A stretch of 63,735 nucleotides of DNA from CAYFUG01 sp964346295 (lineage in GTDB: Bacteria > Patescibacteriota > Minisyncoccia > Moranbacterales > DUUL01): NCBI GenBank assembly GCA_964346295.1, contig CAYFUG010000005.1, forward strand, positions 1 through 63,735, in the 5' to 3' direction. Position numbers and translations under genes: made by a program. This document shows positions 61,757-63,735 of this stretch, piece by piece (within the stretch, counting starts at the first letter, position 1; each line of letters begins with the position of its first letter). Below the pieces are notes generated by a model that saw nothing but the letters and a program-made list of their open reading frames with translations, did not search any database and was not told where the DNA came from.

Positions 61757-62461
61757 ATGAAAATCCCAAAAAACTTCTTCCGCTTCAATTTCGATCAAAG
61801 CAAAACAAGTCTTTTATTAGCAAGCCTACTCCTCCTAGTCCTATCTTTTAGTTTTTCTGGTTGTGGCAAAGAAGAGACTACCGCTGATCCAACTTTGGAG
61901 GGTGAGGAGGCGGCTGTGGAAGAAGTGGAAAGCGAAGAGACTCAGCAATATGCAGAAGGTGAACAGCAAGAAGTAAGTCTTGAAGAACTGAAAGAAATGA
62001 CCGATGGAGAATACCAGATGGAAGAAATTGACACTAGTGATTGGAAGACTTATCGGAATGAGGAGATGGGTTTTGAGGTGAAAATTCCTGTTGATTTGGA
62101 GGCTGTAGATAATTTTTACGAAGATGAAGAAGGTCTCCATAAGTCAATTTATTTTTTGAAAAATAATGATTGCACAGAAGGTGAAGGTGGGGAATGTGCT
62201 ATTTATGTATTTGTTAGAGAAAAAGAAGGTGACAATGATTTAATCGATCTGGCCTTAGGCAGAAAGAATAATTATCCAGATACAAAAATTTGGAGCTTGA
62301 ATATTTCTGGGGAAAAAGCGATCTCAGTAAAAAGTTTTTTTGGCTTTGAGACAAGTTTCTATAATAATTCGGAAGCCTGGAATATTAATGTTCTATGGGG
62401 GAATGAAGATTTAATAGAGGCCTACCCTGGCATCCTTCAAACTTTCAAGCTCATTGATTAA
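61757..62461 (+). CDS. Lipoprotein with PsbP-like domain (paralogue 2)
   Basis: A 234-aa protein with the lipoprotein signal LLLASLLLLVLSFSFSGC, an acidic linker longer than in paralogue 1 and the shared block EEIDTSDWKTYRNEEMGFEV. The rest of the external domain has diverged (two Cys near residues 135-143, CTEGEGGEC). Signal and linker are more alike than the C-terminal part, which suggests a duplication followed by divergence. Confidence 0.78.
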   Translation: MKIPKNFFRFNFDQSKTSLLLASLLLLVLSFSFSGCGKEETTADPTLEGEEAAVEEVESEETQQYAEGEQQEVSLEELKEMTDGEYQMEEIDTSDWKTYRNEEMGFEVKIPVDLEAVDNFYEDEEGLHKSIYFLKNNDCTEGEGGECAIYVFVREKEGDNDLIDLALGRKNNYPDTKIWSLNISGEKAISVKSFFGFETSFYNNSEAWNINVLWGNEDLIEAYPGILQTFKLID

Positions 62462-62566
62462 TTGTTCTGATTCTTGAGGAAATTCAAGCCCCTTGAATTT
62501 CCGAATGGATTTAGAAAACTTTCTAAATCTTGTCCTTTGACAACTAAAAGAAAGGAGGCGCTGCTT

Positions 62567-62584
62567 ATGCTTATGGGTAGTTAG
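62567..62584 (+). CDS. Possible 5-aa leader peptide before the M23 peptidase gene
   Basis: AAAGGAGG is followed 9 nt later by ATG and the codons for MLMGS, then TAG. The stretch from GACAACTAAAAGAAAGGAGG to the ATG nearly equals that before the mini-ORF at 2193. It ends 54 nt before the peptidase ATG and may influence its expression. Confidence 0.3.
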   Translation: MLMGS

Positions 62585-62638
62585 GTTTCTTGACGGAGTA
62601 ACTTTTTTCAAAAACACTTTCAGAGAAAGGACTTTGTG

Positions 62639-63735
62639 ATGAAAAAAAAGAAATTTATCATTGGCATCGTTGTGCTTTTGGCGGTAATTGCGTTAGCTAC
62701 CCCTGCAAGTGCGCTAGATCAAACTAAAACCGGATTCTATTACCCGATCGGGGAAAAGGACTTTGATCAAGCGTGCGGAGGATGGCTTTTTAGGGATAAC
62801 GCCAATAGGGATACTTGGCCGGATGATCAGGATTGCTCCTACTTTGATGGTCTTTATCATATTGGCGTGGATATGATGACTCGAACTTACAATAGAAACA
62901 ATGAGAATTCTCATGTTTATTCAGTTGCAGCCGGTAAAGTTATTTACATTAGCACCAGTTCTTCTTGGGGGGCTACTAATGGCAGAAACAATTCCGTTGT
63001 ATTTATCCATCACAAAACAAAAGATGGGATTGATTTTGTTGGAAATTACGGTCATATCCAAGTTGACTCGAGTAAGATCTATGTAGGTTCGTATGTAAGG
63101 TCTGGACAATACTTAGGTTACACCGGAATGTTCTTATCAAAAAGCAACACTCATCTTCATTTTGGGATTTCTCTTGGTACCAGCTATCGACCTACGAATG
63201 TTCCATATTATGGCTGGGGAAGGGCTCAAAATGACTACTGGGATAAAACCGACCCCGTCACTGGCGAAGAGCCTTTTACTAATGGATATGTTGATCCGGT
63301 TGAGTTCATCGAAACCCACGAACCAGACAACTACTTTCTTCCTGATGCATTCGGCTTCAAAGATTGGACCATCGCCGATAAGTTCATCGAGTGCATGCTG
63401 ATGTCTTCTCCTGCTGTCGGCAACATGTGCCCCGCAGATGAGCTGAAAGAAGTGATTGATGAGCCAACAAGAAACTTTATCATTAGACTGGCTTCAGCTG
63501 ATTACTACATGGAAGCTCCTCGGGTAGACTACATGATGTATTTAGGGATGGTCTTCGGGCCTGCTTATGTAGAAAGTGTCATGGGCGGTTTGGGAGGAGG
63601 TCCCAAGCCTAGAGTCCTAGGATCATCGCACTCAATCTTTGATGAGTATCCCCCCGACGATCCCACCCCTCCCGACTCAGCCACCCTCTCCTTCCAGTCC
63701 TTCAAGCTCTCTTCCAGAAAGAAGGGTCCTTGGTC
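62639..63735 (+). CDS. Secreted M23 (lysostaphin-type) peptidase, cut by window end
   Basis: At least 365 residues with no stop before the window end. The N-terminal signal peptide (KKKKFIIGIVVLLAVIALAT then PASA) is typical. The zinc site is visible as HIGVD (HxxxD) and THLHFGI (HxH), with GNYGHI between them, as in LytM/lysostaphin enzymes that cut peptidoglycan crosslinks. A second region (about 255-365) with Pro-rich end (PPDDPTPPDSATLSF) may be a linker to a wall-binding domain beyond the window. AGAAAGGA precedes the ATG, an unusually good SD here. It could be controlled by FtsEX. Confidence 0.85.
   Translation, partial: MKKKKFIIGIVVLLAVIALATPASALDQTKTGFYYPIGEKDFDQACGGWLFRDNANRDTWPDDQDCSYFDGLYHIGVDMMTRTYNRNNENSHVYSVAAGKVIYISTSSSWGATNGRNNSVVFIHHKTKDGIDFVGNYGHIQVDSSKIYVGSYVRSGQYLGYTGMFLSKSNTHLHFGISLGTSYRPTNVPYYGWGRAQNDYWDKTDPVTGEEPFTNGYVDPVEFIETHEPDNYFLPDAFGFKDWTIADKFIECMLMSSPAVGNMCPADELKEVIDEPTRNFIIRLASADYYMEAPRVDYMMYLGMVFGPAYVESVMGGLGGGPKPRVLGSSHSIFDEYPPDDPTPPDSATLSFQSFKLSSRKKGPW

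Noticed and set aside
1..63735. CRISPR array or cas genes
   Set aside because: No regularly spaced short repeats were found. The RecB-like nuclease at 13377 has Cas4-type motifs but no Cas neighbours.

Overview
The window looks like a chromosome piece from a small-genome bacterium, most likely of the Candidate Phyla Radiation (Patescibacteria). The S10-spc ribosomal protein cluster has no rpmD (L30) between S5 and L15, as is typical of that group. Energy genes are of the fermentative type (fused ADP-forming acyl-CoA synthetase, PorA). Several short lipoproteins and decayed genes are present, and most start codons have an AT-rich leader without a Shine-Dalgarno (SD) sequence. The genetic code is standard: RF2 is present and dnaJ, prfB and rplW end in TGA. 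Lineage below phylum cannot be read from the window. Two runs of exactly 100 N (170-269 and 39369-39468) are scaffold gaps.

Layout: 1-500 tRNA-Thr with a tandem repeat array; 0.5-5.3 kb a hydrolase remnant, a DUF3048 protein, a cluster of SD-bearing mini-ORFs and HrcA/CIRCE-controlled dnaJ; 5.3-14.5 kb acyl-CoA synthetase, RNase H, a polyprenyl-phosphate sugar transferase, murC, a (p)ppGpp enzyme and a RecB-like nuclease; 14.5-25.6 kb an ncRNA candidate, CIRCE-controlled groES without groEL, murD, an MFS protein, prfB with its programmed frameshift, ftsE/ftsX split by an extra gene, and ftsW; 25.8-39.0 kb the ribosomal protein cluster and secY; 39.1-39.5 kb tRNA-Gly with the same repeat family; 39.8-48.2 kb a defence island (hsdM, RhuM-Fic, hsdS, Shedu-like nuclease, REP transposase, hsdR); 48.5-52.5 kb two large GH130-type proteins; 52.5-59.4 kb tspO, plsC, trxA-trxB, MazG-like, Nudix, porA and radC with REP hairpins; 59.7-63.7 kb a Phd-like fusion protein, two paralogous lipoproteins and a secreted M23 peptidase cut by the window end.

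Functionally the genes cover envelope growth and division (murC, murD, ftsW, ftsEX, M23 peptidase, sugar transferase), translation, heat-shock control through two CIRCE operators, thiol redox (trxA-trxB), nucleotide clean-up (MazG, Nudix) and phage defence. PorA would make acetyl-CoA, from which the ADP-forming synthetase could recover ATP.

The most unusual structure is the pair of tRNA-linked tandem arrays. A 176-177 bp unit follows both tRNA-Thr and tRNA-Gly. Each unit carries the last 17 nt of its own tRNA, a terminator, an inverted match to that tRNA's T-loop, and an 87-bp core with two perfect hairpins. The two cores differ by ten substitutions, all transitions.
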